Source: Ligula intestinalis (Eukaryota > Platyhelminthes > Cestoda > Diphyllobothriidea > Diphyllobothriidae). From it: 64,000 bases of DNA. The stretch lies in the NCBI GenBank assembly GCA_036362985.1, contig JAYGXS010000001.1, positions 42,911,650 through 42,975,649 of the forward strand. Reading direction: 5' to 3'. Below, piece by piece: positions 43,561-58,160 of this stretch. The notes beneath the pieces are model-generated. The model saw nothing but the letters and a program-made list of their open reading frames with translations, ran no database searches and had not been told where the DNA came from. Numbering within the stretch: the first letter of the stretch is position 1; each line of letters opens with the position of its first letter. A program made the translations under genes and the position numbers.

Positions 43561-46500
43561 TACCAGTCACGTTCCGGTGCGGATATGTCGCTTTTCTTTT
43601 TTGCAACTAGATTCCGGAATTCGCATGGCAACCCTTAACTGTGTATTGATAACATTAGAATTTATGTAGGTGAAAGGAATGCTGTAGGTTTTGACATGAT
43701 TCCTTCGCCACTTTATTCAAGACCTATTTGATATGAACGAGACCATAAAGGGTCTGTCTAAAATTCGGACATTCTCCACTTGGCACTCTGATGGTCTTCA
43801 ACGCAGCTTGCCTTCAACATGTACGCAGTTGTTCACCTCAAGCTCCAAGTGAAAATTCCGGCCACCTATAGTCAATGACTTTTGTGGTGCAGTGTACTTA
43901 AACTTCAAGTATTTGTGCACCGGCACGGTCAGGTTAAATTTTCCCCGGAATGTATTTTCATATTTTTATCGTTCATTTTGAAGCAGTGGCTGTCTCAGCG
44001 AATCAGCTCGCAGCATGCGTAAGGATATTTTCAGCGTAAAATGGTCAAGAGCCATCAATTACTGTTTTATACTTTGAAGTTGAAATGCTGTCAAAGGCAT
44101 TAAAAGACACGCAACCGCGCCTTTAATGCTAACCACGAAAGCACAGTTGATTTATTATCTGAAATTTTGCAAAATATACAGTACGCCTCCGAATTCCTGC
44201 AGCACGCCGACATTTGCGAAAGATTGATATTCACTCCCTAATTAGCATTGAGTAAGGTTATTTTACTGATTATCGTGTAGCCCATTCTCAAGTCATTTCA
44301 ATAAGGATGTTAGCTTTTTAACAAGCTTCTTCCTGACCATTGTAAAATGGCAACTTAAGTAGTACGCATTTTAACATTGATTTTGACTGCTTTTGTAAAT
44401 TAAAATATAAAATAGCATCAATATATATTCTTTTCTGTACTCATTGGATAGTAAATTATACCTTCATTAAATGTTACTCAAAGCAAGAGTACCTTTTGGT
44501 TTCAAAAAGGTTTATAAATTGCCTAATAATTTTGAAACCAACCAAAAACATCATATTTAAGGAGTGAAAAAAACCTGAGAATAAGATACACGATAATAAG
44601 TATTACAACCTTACCCAATGCCGATTAGTGAGTGAGTAACAATCTTTCGCAAATGTTGGTATGTTGAATGAATTTGGAGCCGTACTGTATGTATAGTGTC
44701 ATCGTTCTTTTTATTAGACTGTTAAAAAAACTGACTGCATACAAGTTGCCTGTCAACTAATTGTTTAAAAGCTGGACCAGTCAATACCTTCAAGATGTCC
44801 CTTGCCTGTCTGATATCGTGCAAACAAGTAAACTCACTTAAATAAATTCTTACACACTTCCTCGTCCAGGGAACTGCTACCCGAAATTCCAATAGGAAAA
44901 AATACTGATCAGTCTACTTAGTTGAAACGAAATCCAAAGAGCCAAAAGGGAGAACGTTTGAAAAATCTGTTTAAAACCTGTCTAGGCACCACCGGAAGAC
45001 TACTACACCTCGTGCTCTTACCACGCGTGCACTTCAGAACTACTGTCGTTCTTTCATGAAAGCACGTTTTTGAGCGGGAGTAGGATTAATTCATACCGCT
45101 TCCTTTGTTGGACAACTTTATTGTCAAACTGCTTTAATTCAGGAACAAAGGAAAGATGCAATGCAAGACCTTTCTTATCCCCAAGTAAATCTCTCGTTAA
45201 GAGAGATATTTTTAGTACAGTTTATACTATTTTCCTCAGAAATTAATTGTTAATTTTCTAAAATTCTGCAATGCAAGTGGATTGTGTTGTATACTTTTTA
45301 AATTACATTAATAAAGGTATATGTGCAATGTATTATGAATGCACATTAATAAAATATCATAATTTTCAAGCTTTTAATGCCCAGAAAGTAACCAGTATTC
45401 AAGTACGAAATTGAAATAACACGTAATTTGCAAGAATGTGGATATGAAAGAAGAATTTTGTGGATTTTGCTTTAAAAATATATTTAAATTTAGAGGAGCA
45501 TTGAAAAACAATGAGACAAATGCACACTCCTGAAGTTACTTCTTTTTTACTAAGTATAGCTTTGGCAGCTTTCATAAAAACCGGTATCGATTCGTGATTA
45601 AAATATTTTGGAACTAGACTCCACGATTTTTGCTATTATAGTCTTATTTAATTTTTTCGATCGGGAACCACATTTAATGAGATAGAAATCTTACATGCCT
45701 GCAAAGGCTGATATCTTGGCTTGGCTGAAATACCTTCAGGTTATGCTGTGCCCTAATTACTTGTTTCAATTCCCCGAACTACTTTTTTCTGAGGAAGAGG
45801 GCATTTCAAAAGTTTTCTCAACTCTTCACGTGATAGGCCTGCAGCCAGACGTCTGTCTGGGCAGACCTACGCGGATTCAAGGCAATGGATTGGTAGGCTT
45901 AGCTAGAGCCAGTCCAATTACTAAGCAAGCGAATACATACCATACTGCTTAATGGGTTTTCAAAGGAAGATCCTAAGCATCTTGACAGGCCGTTGTGCCC
46001 AATATCACTCTGAAGCTTGCCGTTTCAAACCCTTCAAAATTGGTAAGGAGACTGTTGCTGTGTGGTTATCCCTCGATATAAATAAATGAAGGCACTGTTA
46101 CTTAACATTTGTGCATTTATTTCTAAGAACCCCCTATCGAGTCGCGCAGCAATAAGGGAGTTGTGAGACAGCAAGCATGAGATGAATGAAAGCCAGACCT
46201 GCAGGCATGGAAGCAGGCTGTTATGACAACTTGTCCTACTTTAATGTAACGAAAGAACTCAGAGGGTTTTTAAGCGCAGAGAAAGCTCTATTCTAGATTT
46301 CAAAAAGAAAAACTAGTTGCAGTGGTTTTTAAGCTTTGCATTTGCGAAACAGAACCCCGAACACTCAACAACTGTTTTTTTACTGATGGTGGCATAATAA
46401 AAGGCACACAGTCAATCCTCATTGTAAAAAATATCTAAATATATACTGGATGCCTGCGATAAGCATATAGTCTCAGAAAATCTACTCATTAAAGACCCGA

Positions 46501-47750
46501 AGTGGTAAACAGTTTAAAACACGCAAAATCACGAATACTGCCGCATTAAGAAAAGCCTGTGTCTTGGAGGAAAAGCGTAAGCATAATTTACGAGGAGTGT
46601 ATATTCTGCTGATGCGGGTGTCACCAGCATTGACTGCTTAAAGCAGGAGACAACATCTTAAAACAATGTGACATAAACAGAAAATCGACAACTTCCCGAG
46701 CTACGTCAATGCCTTGCTGATCTTCCTGAGGAATATTCCAAAAGTATTGAGATCATTTGCAAGATATCGGTTGCTAGTGTTTGACAACTCATGCTTTTTC
46801 ACTGTCTATATAATTTTCGGTAATTAGGTTAAAGTCCAGGTAAACTCGGGTAAGCGTCAGACGGAGGCATGAAATTGTCATTATTAAGTTGCCACGAAGA
46901 GCTACGCACTTTTCCCTAAAGAGTGCATGCTATGCAGTTTTTCTCGTTTTAACGGCCTACGCTGCCCGCCAAAACATGCAGGCGGCACACACTTACAATC
47001 GTGTCCGTAAACAGCAACCATCTGACTAAGTAAATGTCAGAAAGGGAACTGTAAACAGACTAGAAAAGTAAGTTTTATCACGTGTGATGGTTGTGATAGT
47101 ATGCGGGAAGATGGTTCCTGTTTCAACACATCATATACTTTTCGTGCAAAAAGCGAAAAACAACCAAAAATACGACAAAATTTGGCGCCAAGGATGTACG
47201 GAGTCCTCAGCGATTCCCATGCAAAGATAGTTCAGTGGACCAAAACACGCAAGCCGAACTGGCCCTATAAAGAAGAGCAAACAGACCCAAGTTGCTGCCT
47301 GAATATTCGCATTTGACGGGTACGTATAGACGAGGTCCCTGGCGAATAGAGACAAACATTTGCATAAGAGTTTCCGCCACAGTAGAAAGCTCCGTAAACT
47401 GATCCGCTGGGCCTTAGCCCGTAAACAGAACCATAAACAGTCGGTTCTCAAACCGTGGGGGTGGCTATGAAGTAGTGATTGCGCCTGATAACTGTCACTG
47501 TATTTACTAGTGTTATGGGTACTGTGGACGAAATAAATTATTCAAATGCTTAATTATTATTTTTCCTCCACTGTGTAGCAAATGCATTGGATTCAAATAT
47601 TTATCTCTTTTTGCCGTCTGCTACGCTTGAAAACGATAGACATGTCGATACTGAGACGTCTGTACCAGGAGAAGGACAATGATAAAATTTTAAAGGGCTA
47701 ATTTAAATAACGTGAGACTTAATTCAAGGACACAGAAAGAACTAAAATAC
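43561..47750. other. Intronic noncoding stretch
   Basis: Rest of the 5.9-kb intron between the two coil-2 exons. AT-rich; no further elements recognised. Confidence 0.45.
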
Positions 47751-47876
47751 CTTAGACTGCAACTGACTCATTTGCTCACGCAGGTTATCAGAATTATTTC
47801 GAAGTTTCTGGTTTTCCGCCTTTAGAGCATTTAGTTCCGCCTTGTGGTCCGGTGTTGATTTCGCCAGTTCACGAAG
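47751..47876 (-). CDS. Intermediate filament protein: coil 2 exon
   Basis: A 126-nt exon, acceptor cttcacttttgcag|CTTCG and donor TCTAAG|gtattt, phase 0 to 0. The 42 residues (LRELAKSTPDHKAELNALKA, ENQKLRNNSDNLREQMSQLQ, SK) form continuous heptads with leucines in a/d positions and no proline except TPDH near the start. Spliced to the 41.4 kb exon it reads QLQSK-NTYLEAS with the heptad maintained. This is the central part of coil 2B of the rod. Confidence 0.9.
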
Positions 47877-48034
47877 CTGCAAAAGTGAAGAAGAACATAT
47901 AAAAATTATTGTTTTCATATGTTTTCATAAATACAGTTTTGCTTGAAAATAAGTAAGCTACTACAAAAAGATACTTTGACACTTTAATCTTCTGAAAAAG
48001 CGTTAACTTTCACCTGTCACGCTTTAGAGCTCAC

Positions 48035-48096
48035 CTGCCTGTCTTTATAGGCTCCATTTACGGTCGCATCTAAGATGTTTCTTATCATCTTATTCA
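48035..48096 (-). CDS. Intermediate filament protein: tentative upstream coil 2 exon
   Basis: A 62-nt candidate, acceptor ttgattattgccag|TGAAT and strong donor AGGCAG|gtgagc, phase 1 to 0. It encodes NKMIRNILDATVNGAYKDRQ, which would run in frame into LRELAKS of the next exon across a 158-nt intron. Helical and charged but with an irregular heptad. Supported by phase and splice sites more than by family resemblance. Confidence 0.45.
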
Positions 48097-51000
48097 CTGG
48101 CAATAATCAAAATGCATAAGAGCCTTTCCAAGCTATCTCCATTTATCGGATAAGTATGACTTGCATAGAACTTGACGTAACTCGGTAAATGTCGTGGCTC
48201 AACTTCGAGTGACTAGTAAGTCACATATTTAATACTGTTATTCTGTTTGTTGGACTGACTTAAGGCACAGAAAAATAATACTTCACTGTATCTCTGCCTT
48301 TTTCATGCAAAACGGGACCGTTTGATGCTGGTGATTATTTGTGGTCAGAGCCACTTTTTTGTGTGCGTTATTTTGTAAAATCCATAAACGGAAACACATT
48401 TGTTCGTCTAAGTACATTCTGGGAGGAGAAAATTGTATTCAGCTTAGAAGAAAAAAGAACTGTTTAAGCATGAGAGAACGTGACGATTTCTAGGAATGCA
48501 GAGCGATCTCAGCCTTTAAAAATCGGCCTTGCAACTGTTTGGTGTCTTTTGTCGCAGAAATTACTAAAAAATCTTGATAAATTGTATGTTGGTTTAACCG
48601 TGCTGAAAGGTAAACAAGTTAAATAAATGCATGAAAATAAAGCATGATGTGCTTCGACTGTTCTACATCATCTCGTCCTAAAGGGATGTAAGGTGCTCGT
48701 TATTTCTATTTTCAGTCAACAAGGAACTATACAGAATTTGGAAGCCGAAAGGCTGCCGCATTAATAAGCGTTTCTAAGGCAACTCTCTGGACAATTATTT
48801 ATAACGGAGCTCCGCCTAGGCAGAAACAGCGTGGCCCATATCGGTGCACAAGTAAGCTAGGCAATAAGTCTTCTAATCGAAACCAATATGTAATCATTCT
48901 ATTCCCATTGAGGCCATTAATGTTGAACATTTGTCAATGTTCTCTTTAGCCAGGTGAAAAATTGAAGTTTTATCGCTATGGCTTGCCATAAAAAAGCCGT
49001 TAGAGATTAGTTTTCGATACAGTAAGTATGATGGATTCCACAGGAATGTTCACATTGTGCGTACAATCCGTCAAAACCTTCTAAGTCCAAAGCCAGTAAA
49101 TCTCAAAGGTCTGAGTCCACTGTGTTTGTGCGAGGTGGGTAACAGGCGCCTGTATTAGGACCTTCTTTCAAAGTGCAGACACAGAATGGGGATAGCAAGT
49201 AAGGCAAGTGTTAGATCCACCAATTTAAATGTTCCATTAACTTTCACCTTCAGTTTTGTTTCTGAATTATTTTCCTATATTTTTGCCCCTTCTGCAAGTA
49301 ATGCACTGTGCAGCCGCTTATTGGTTTTCCAACCATTTAGTGGTAAATTGAGTTGTCGAAATGTGGCGTAATTTCTTTATCGGTGCAGATAACTGAAATG
49401 GTCTGCTAAACAGTAGCTAAGAACAGAGATTATTCGTAATTTAGACATCTTAACGCCAAATCTTAGGAAAAATAGGATGAAGTTTATGGCTAGAAAAAGA
49501 CCTAAGGTCAAGTTTAAAGTTAAGCTCAAGGTTGGCGTTAAAGTACTTTAGGGTTAATTAAGGTCTCGTGTTCATTGTATGGTTAAGTTTTAGGATAGGA
49601 CTGGAATTCAGATTAGGACTACCTTTTAGCCTTAAACTAGTGCTTGTGTAAAGAGGAGGACACTGGAATATTGATCCTTCCTGAAGATATGCGCGTGGCC
49701 ACATTTTTTTAAGTGGAGGTGGGGCTTCTGCGATACCATACCTTATTTGAGGGCCAAAATTTCAGCATTACTCTTACAGTTAAATACACATAATACCTCC
49801 TAAGATATAAATTGATGTAAAAACATGATATTTTGTCAAAATTCGTTAAGTAACAATTGCGAAAAACAATTTAAGAACCGTCTATCGACTCCAAATTTCT
49901 CATTACCATATAAGTTGTAGGGGACAGTTTCGATAAGCTTGGTATGTGGAAGCAACACAATACTTTGTAGATGAGCACCCCATTAGCAAAGTGATCATAA
50001 TTCCGGACAAACTGGACGGCTGCAGAAATTTATGACAGGCCATTCACCTAAATGAGCATAAATCACGCATCTTGCGTGATTTAGACGGACTCTGACCAAA
50101 AAGTGAACAATAAATGCAAACAAGCACCAGGAGGTCTCGGGAAAACTTACATAAACTTAAATAAAGCTGATAATGTGACATCATTTGTTAATCAGGCTAA
50201 AAGGACATAGGCGTATGCAAATGGGTGAGAGGCATACGTCACTGGCTGAAAAATGAGAAAATTTTTGATAGTTTTCCTTAAAGTGTGCGGGCTACAGCTG
50301 TGCTAAGGAAACCAGATGAAACTCGTAAACTGGCTCCGCAAATGCTATCTCACAACATGAAGAATGAACTAATTCTTCGAGGCCTACGTCGTACCGGGAG
50401 ACTGGCGGCAACTTTCACTTTCAAAATGCAGTCATTTCAGACCGATGCGAATAGAGTCTATAGGACGCGTGCAAGATGCACAGCTTTAAGAACTCCTCGA
50501 AATCCACAGACTCATTGGAAAGAACTCGATGGTCAATTGTTTAACCAAGGCTATAGCGGGGTTATGGATGTGATGCCCGTTGGGAGGTTGGCATTGTAAA
50601 ACTGGTTGTCTCTAGAGTTGTGCTAATAGCTAGTATATATGGCAGTTAAACCTTCGAACACAGACCGAATGCCAGACTTCCATGTGGTTCAAGAAGACAT
50701 AGGTAGGTCGTTGCTACAAGTAGCATGCTAACCAGGTGGAAGTATGAAATCGATGCAATGGCAGCAGTTAAAATCGATGGTTACCGAAGAAGTCTGCCAG
50801 GAGGGTCATGATAAACGCAGCCAAATGGTGGGACATCGGGGTTTATAACAGTGGACCTTATACAACCCTTTAAATCATCACTTGAAAAAAAATCTTGACA
50901 GATTTTCTTGTCCTGTCTTTTACCTTAGTCTGAATTGTTCCTTAAAGCGTAGAGTCGATTATCGTTTCCCTTTTAACAATTACAAACAACTTAAAATGCC

Positions 51001-54000
51001 ACTAGGATTTTCTAATTTCATTAAGAGCAGGATTTAAACTGAAAAATATCAAGACGTTCTCCACAAAAGGAAGTAAGGTAGGTTGTTTGTAGAATTATAC
51101 CTGGGTGCACGTCTCATTCAGTACACTGAAATACCAAGAGAGCTGAGTCGGAATGCCTTGAGATGTCTAACATTTTAAATTGAATACACAGTTGACTTTC
51201 GCCTATTCGTGGATTCACTAACTAACTTGTTTGTAGAACATATCTAAAATATTTGCTAATTACTTTTTAAGATCTAAGCCTATTTGTGATAAAAAAGGAT
51301 TTAAAGACTTTAAAATATCAATATAAAATGTGCGTTCCCAAATATGGGGATGACTTTAATATTTTCGTTTGTGGTTTCTTAACGCGCATTTGTAAGCTAT
51401 GTGAATTATTAGGTGTTGGGATGTGAAAGAACTTTAAAGTGATATTTGTGTTTCAATGTGAGAGGTTGAGTTATAAAAATGGGACTAAGACTTATGTGTG
51501 TGAGTCATCCAGGAGTTTGTTGAACTTTAAAAGCGTACACTCTTATCGAACTGGGGCTAAGCGCAGTTGTACTTATCTTTTAGAAGCACAATTTAAGATT
51601 TTATCTAAAAAGGCTTTCAACAATTGAAGGAAGTATTTTTGGGTTAGTACTTTGTAGACCCACCCGGACGTTGATGTCAAACAGTTTCTATGAAGGATGT
51701 CAGCAGAAGTAGCAGGGCAGCTGTGTAGTGTCAGATTTTGTAAAGTCAGCGGCAGTGGGATTTGTAAACTTTCAGCAGGATTGACATTCTTAAATAGCAG
51801 TACGATCAAAGATCTCAGAAGCACGCTTGTTTAATGCTCTGCTGCTTAAGGCTGTCACTACAAACGGTGTGGATTAACAAATAAACACTTTCAACACATC
51901 ATTAATATGAAATGGCGACATATATATCGATAGTACATTTTGAAAAAAAACTTTACATACACATCTACATCTATATATGTTTGCATTGTGTACCGGGGCG
52001 ACAAAGAACTTGTCTTTATTTTGCAACTACTAGCTTTTTCAGTGATTAAGGTTCCGAGTTATATAGGATGCTGCATAACCTATGAAAGATTACTTTATGC
52101 AGGATTTTAAGATGGATGAGCCCTAAAACAACACCAAGAAAATATATCTGCGGGTAGAATTTTCATTTTGAACCACAAATGGTTCCTTGGTGGCGTAGAG
52201 CATGTCAATGGTACAACATGCTGACGCAGAACCAGTAGGTTTCATTTAGGCGTCTTTAATGCCACAGATATAATTAGTTTTTCCTAGTGCAGTGGATCAT
52301 GTGCCTTTTCCTACATACATAAGGCTTCAGCTTTAAACTCCAAAAACAAAACATTTATCAGACAAAGCTTAACAATTTTGCTTCAATTCTTACCAATAAT
52401 TGCAACGACTAAGCCCTTTTTTCCCATAGTGGTCTTCGCAGCAAATAAAATAATATTATAGACCTGACCATAACATTTTGTGTGATCTGTATGCAGAAAT
52501 TCTATCCAGTTATCATCAGCTTATACCGAGAAGTAAAAATGCAAATATATGCGTCGTCTCAGCAATATTTAATTTTTAGTGGGTCATTTTCAGCATATTT
52601 GTAACAAAGGGAATATGGTTACTTAAGTGGTTACTGTCATTTTCAGGACGCCGTGAATCATAACAGTCACCACTGCCACCGAAAATAAATTTTGTTTTAA
52701 TGATGTAAGTCTTCTTAATGATCAAAACAATACGCCGTTGCTGCTATTCTATCTTTACACTCCATATTTTAATCTTTATTAAGCAGTTTGGTACGCGACC
52801 TTTAGATTCTTTCTTTTCCTGAGATCTTTCAATCCAAAAGACCAATACAATTCATCCTAAGCCAAGACAACCTATTCATATGAAAACCTCAAACCTTAGG
52901 ATTAAATAATTCCATTGCATTTGAAAGATTTTTTTGGTGTCAAACGGTCCATTGACTGCTACATAATATACGTCATTATCTCTTAGACAAAAATGTCAAC
53001 ATCATTTTATATGTAGGCTTCTATAAGCCAATTCAATACAAATGCGCCAAACTGCCAATTTCCCTTTTTATTCAAAAGAATCGCTTGATTTCATTCGAAA
53101 TTTAAATATTTTTCCATTGGTTTATGGCCATTTTACTTAACAAGACGTTCTCTGTGAGGTAATTTAGGTTTTGTAACACAGATGGCACATTGCCGTGGCA
53201 ATGCATAGCATTTCGCTACATTTTAATGCTTTTTGATTTCGTTTGTTCTCTTGGATATGTATGCAAAAACTCTCCTTGATTCGTGGACCACGTGCGTGAG
53301 TATTTTATATATCCATATAATGTTCTAAAAAAACTGCATTAATATTTATACGAATTCTTTTTCTTATGTACCTTAGTACCGCTGCAAATGGACACCACAT
53401 GAAACATTTATTATTTGACCACAGCGAACCCTTTGTATGAAGGCATGTTAGGCTTCGCGAATGTAATTTCAAGGGTAAGCAAAGCGTATAGTTTGGAAAC
53501 GCGAAGGAAAAAAATAAATAAATAAAGTTCTTTAAAGTATACGGAAGCTGCTAAAATGGTTCAGAATTATCCGTTTACTTGGAATTAAAAACCATTAGCG
53601 TTGGATTATCTTCGTACAGCTTTCCAGCTGGAAATCCGTTTTTGGCGGATCTGCTACAAATGGATAAATTTAAGCAACTCTGGGGAGTCGAAAAATATGT
53701 CTATTACTCAATAAGAGATTATTCTTAATATGAGTTATGCAAGTATCTGGAATTTTGTCACTCCGCAATCGTTAGTTAATCTTTTAATCTAACATTAATA
53801 TTTTCTGTGAGAGTGCAGGCAAACATGTTCATTAATCTCTCGCGTTCGCGTGCCTGAGTTTACTATTTTAAGTGATTAGCCATCTTGACAGAACGTTAAC
53901 TATCTTGAAAATACATACGTTTTTCGCCGATTACGTTCCGTCGGTTGAAATAGCTGCTAGGACGGCTTTACTAACATATAAAAATATTTTTTTCAATTCT

Positions 54001-57000
54001 TCAGAAATAAGTTTTTGATTTTGGAGCACATCCTTCTAAATTAGCTCCCGCTAGTTCGTTCCAAAATCTGGCATGAGTAGTTGATCCGAAGGAAATAATC
54101 TTCAGCGGGATCATCACGTAAAATTAACAAAATGCGAACGAATTCATAGATATGTAAGCAAGCAAAATGCGAGTCGAGGTCGTTGGCAAGTACTTTTTTC
54201 GGAGCGTGTTTAGTATCCCTTTAGTCATATACTAATGCCGATATTTTATAAGAATTTGCTCATTACGTGGTTAGTTTGCTTAAGCTGATCAGTTTGAAAC
54301 AAATACTTAAAAATAATATCAGCTAACTCTGAGGCGTTTTGTGTTTAAGAAGACATCTGAAGTTTATGATTTTTCGGCGATTCAATTAAAGCTTGCCGGG
54401 TATTCCAATCTCTTTCTAAAGTGAAATGATAATATGATTTTTAAAACAAGCGCAGAACTTTTTGTGAATCTATGAATTATTCTGCTTCATAAAAACAATG
54501 CAAAGCTAACTGAGCAATGAGCTGCGTCGTTTAATTCGGCACCCAAGGAAAGTACTTTGAACATCTAATTGGGGTGAATGCTTGCCGGCACGCTATCCTC
54601 ATATGTTTCAAAGTGCGCAATTAACTCTCCATCGGTCCTTTAGATACATAATCAATTCATCTTACGATCTTTTGTGTAACATTGTAGTCTCATACAATAG
54701 GAACTACTATATGCGTTGCACCGGTGTTTAAGTGTCCAAAGATCCAACTAAGCAATTAAAAAAGAGGCATGTCGCAAATATTGCCCACAGTTAATGAGAT
54801 AAAGTGTAAAAGGAAACGTCATAAACAAGCCCGCAGCGCTGGGAAGAAGTGCTTATTTGAAAAATCCATGGCTCTTGCTTTGGATCAATGTGTGGTTTCT
54901 ATCAGGGTTAATTACTTCGGGAACAAAACTTAAAGCAATAAGAACGCTAGTCTTTGTTTGGCCTATGCTAACAGTACTTACCTCTTTAAACACTTCTCGA
55001 GCTGGGGCGCGTACTTGTATTTTAAGAGCAACGAAAAATATTCAAACAATTCTTTGCAATTTTTCTGTCGATTAGGTGAAAGTAATAATCAGAGCCAAAC
55101 AATTTTGGAGACATAAAGCCACTAATTTCGAGTAAATCCGATGAATTCCCCTCCCAATTATTATGAGCCTGTTTTACAAGAACCACACTCCTTGAGGAAC
55201 CTAGGAATAATAAATTAATTATTCAGATTGTTTTAACTTAATCGTAAGCACTATAGAAAAACGGAGTTGCGATTATTTTATAGATAGAAGGTTTACGCAA
55301 GTATATTTCAAAAAATGGTTTACTGTAATGGTGCCCACCAAATGTGCACTAGATCGACTTTTATTGGTAAGGCTTGGTTATTTAGAAGCCCTAATCATGT
55401 TTAGGTGATTTGTACGTATACTCGATCAGGACTTATTTATAAGAGTCGTCTGCAGTAGTACTTTGAGAACTGCGGTGACTTGCAGTAGCTGGGCAGTGTC
55501 GCTAAATGTTCACTACATATCTGAAGGTGCTTTTTATTTGAAATAAATACTACTTGTGATATTCAATCACAATAGGATACTAACTCTGAATGCATTTATT
55601 TCCCACCGCCTGCCTATATGTACTGCCCCTCTACCGATTATCCAAATCACGTATCGGCTCATCAAGTGATCCCCTGGGGTATACGGTTTTGCCTTAATTT
55701 TTATATTCTTGTCTTATAACAATCTAAGTTCACAAACGAGAATGTATTGGCGGGTAACTTGTCGTATCAGTGCTTTTCCAGGTTCCCTCTTACATTTCCC
55801 TACGCCCGGATTCCTTCTTCTCTCTCCGTTTCGCCGAGAAATAAAAAAAGAGTTACACCCCTTAATTGCCAAGAAAATGCTCGCAGAATAGGATTGCACT
55901 TCCCTGTAAACATATACACGCAGGCATCTTGCGTATCTGCCGTCATTCTTTAGCCTTATATGGGCATACGAAACATTATATTTGTTTTTAGGTGTAAGCG
56001 TAACGTCAGCTACGTGCGCAATTGACGATGTTTTCGAAATGGCTAGGCTTGTGGTAGAAAAACGAATTGCACCTGTTACTTTGTCAAAGGGCTTTTTGTA
56101 CAGTCACGTACAGGGCTAAGACCTGTGTGCTTCAAGTTGCAAAATTTCTCCTTGATACGGTAATCAGCGTGTATGTAGAGGAAGGTAGATAAACAAGGGT
56201 TAAATTACAACGATAACTGAGCAAATAAAACGAGAAAAGTTTAAAACTGGATATCCAAGTCAGACTGGTAAGGATCCAACTTTATCTGCCAAGAAACATT
56301 TTACAATAAGACGGAATCACAGAACTAAAATTTCTTATATAACATTTTATACAATGATTCAATTGCTATTTTGGACTGTTATTCGTAACATGAATCCGCT
56401 AATTACGTGTAGTTTTCCTCGATTTAAATTGATCTCGAAAAAACCTGGGCGCTTCAAGCCTCGGACACACTAACACCGCCCCGCCCATTTCCATCTGTTG
56501 TAAAAGGTCACTGAGCCTTTTTCGGTCACATTTAGAATGGAAGAAGCCTTTGATATATCAAAACATTTTCTTGACCGCTTGAGGGGACAACATACGCACA
56601 AGCACAATCACGTTGGAAATAAGAGGTTCATTATCGAGATGGGCGATAGTTTGTCCAAGCCTGTGTGGCTTAGATTGGTCCAGTAACGCCCGAGGTCTAA
56701 CTTTACCAAAAACGCGAACTTAAGCCACTTCATCAAGACTTGGCTTGCTGTCCTTTGTCGTTTGGAAAACGTGGTTCTTTCTCAGAAATAAATCATCTAG
56801 CCACGATAACATTCGTTTTAATAGACCTATCGCATACTTATTTTAAAAATATGCTTCATGCATATAATCAGTGTCCTTCAACATTCTGTGGTACTTTAAA
56901 AATATATGCATTTAAGACTGTCATATAAAAATAGGCAGTAAACAGTAGTTCGCAGAGAAGAGTATGCTTTTAACTCTGAGCAATTTTATGTCTTTACTTT

Positions 57001-57850
57001 AGCTACGGTATTTAAGTTCCAGAAGTTGCAACTTACAAAGAACTTTTACCTTCCTTTTTCATCATATGAATTATATGTATCTTTATTATCGTTGCAGAGT
57101 GACTTTAGTGAGGAACTTTTTTGAAAATAATCTAGAAATAAACGATAATCATTACCAACTATAGTCAGACCCTGTAAAGGGCTAGCCTGGCAGGGTTTCG
57201 CCCCGTTTTATAATAAAATTTAAGGTATAAAAGAAGACTCAGGAGTCAAAAACCTTATTTACAATCCAATAAACCCTAGAAATCCCACGTCATGCGGTAT
57301 TTTTGTACATTTTTCTTTTCCTGCGATCCCAATTGACGCACGAAACGTTTTTTATAAGTTTATGGTTCGTTGTCGTCCATAAATCGGGAGCACTCTAGGA
57401 ACTCACAGCACAGAATTTATCTTGAAATGCATGGGTTATGTGCCGGTTTTATTTTATTATATGATCAATTGACACACTGATAAAAGTTTTGCAGTTTTTT
57501 GCCCCAAATGAAACACCAGTTTTATTTTATCTTCAGGCATCAACCAGATATATGCAAAATGTTATTTACTATCACATGAGAGTCAATTTCGCCGACTTGG
57601 TTCGATAGAACTACGGAGAATTATGTGCTCCATTTTGACTTGGTTTTGCGTGCGAGTTCAATTCAAACGATGTCATTCTATCTTGTGCATCCTCTAGAAA
57701 TACTTTCTTGAATTAGACCACTTTGAAGTACCGCTGCTTCTGTTCTCATCAGCCCTGTTTGCGTTTTTACCTTACGCTCTCTTGGTTAGGTTTGAATAAG
57801 TATACTCGAAGGCGTGTGCTTCAGAATATAAGTCCGTTATTGTTTTCGTC
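48097..57850. other. Long noncoding stretch, probably intronic
   Basis: Nearly 10 kb of AT-rich DNA without recognised exons or elements. At 49440-49640 there is a loose purine/T tract built from words like aaggtcaagtttaaagttaa and ttagggttaattaagg, a degenerate minisatellite at best. Frames at 50285-50599, 51439 and 54857 lack motifs. Further filament-gene exons (head, coil 1) are expected here or beyond the right edge, but I could not find them by eye. Confidence 0.35.
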
Positions 57851-58160
57851 CCATATTGTCACGGAACGCAGACAATCCACGCAACTGTCGATGGTCAAGC
57901 CAAATAATCGATCAGCTTGTAGTGAGTCGTGCATGGCCGACTAGCTCGCGCCGAAGTGCACTTCCCCAAAAGCTCACCGATGGGGTTTCTCGAGGTCTCC
58001 ATCAGCCAATCATAGTTTCCGCATCCACATGGTTTCAGCTAGGTGACAAATGGCAAGCTTGCACGCGTTTCATACGCAAGCTGCCTCTTTGCCCAAAATC
58101 TCCAGGCCGACCAAGCCAATGAAAGACCCTATATGCGCATGTTTCAGACTGTTCTTCGAT

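Noticed and set aside
43117..43669. Several 110-137-codon overlapping frames
   Set aside because: Same composition effect; the region adjoins a SINE and is probably retroelement DNA.
50285..50599. 104-codon plus-strand frame, basic protein
   Set aside because: No recognisable domain, no promoter or splice context, isolated in AT-rich noncoding DNA.
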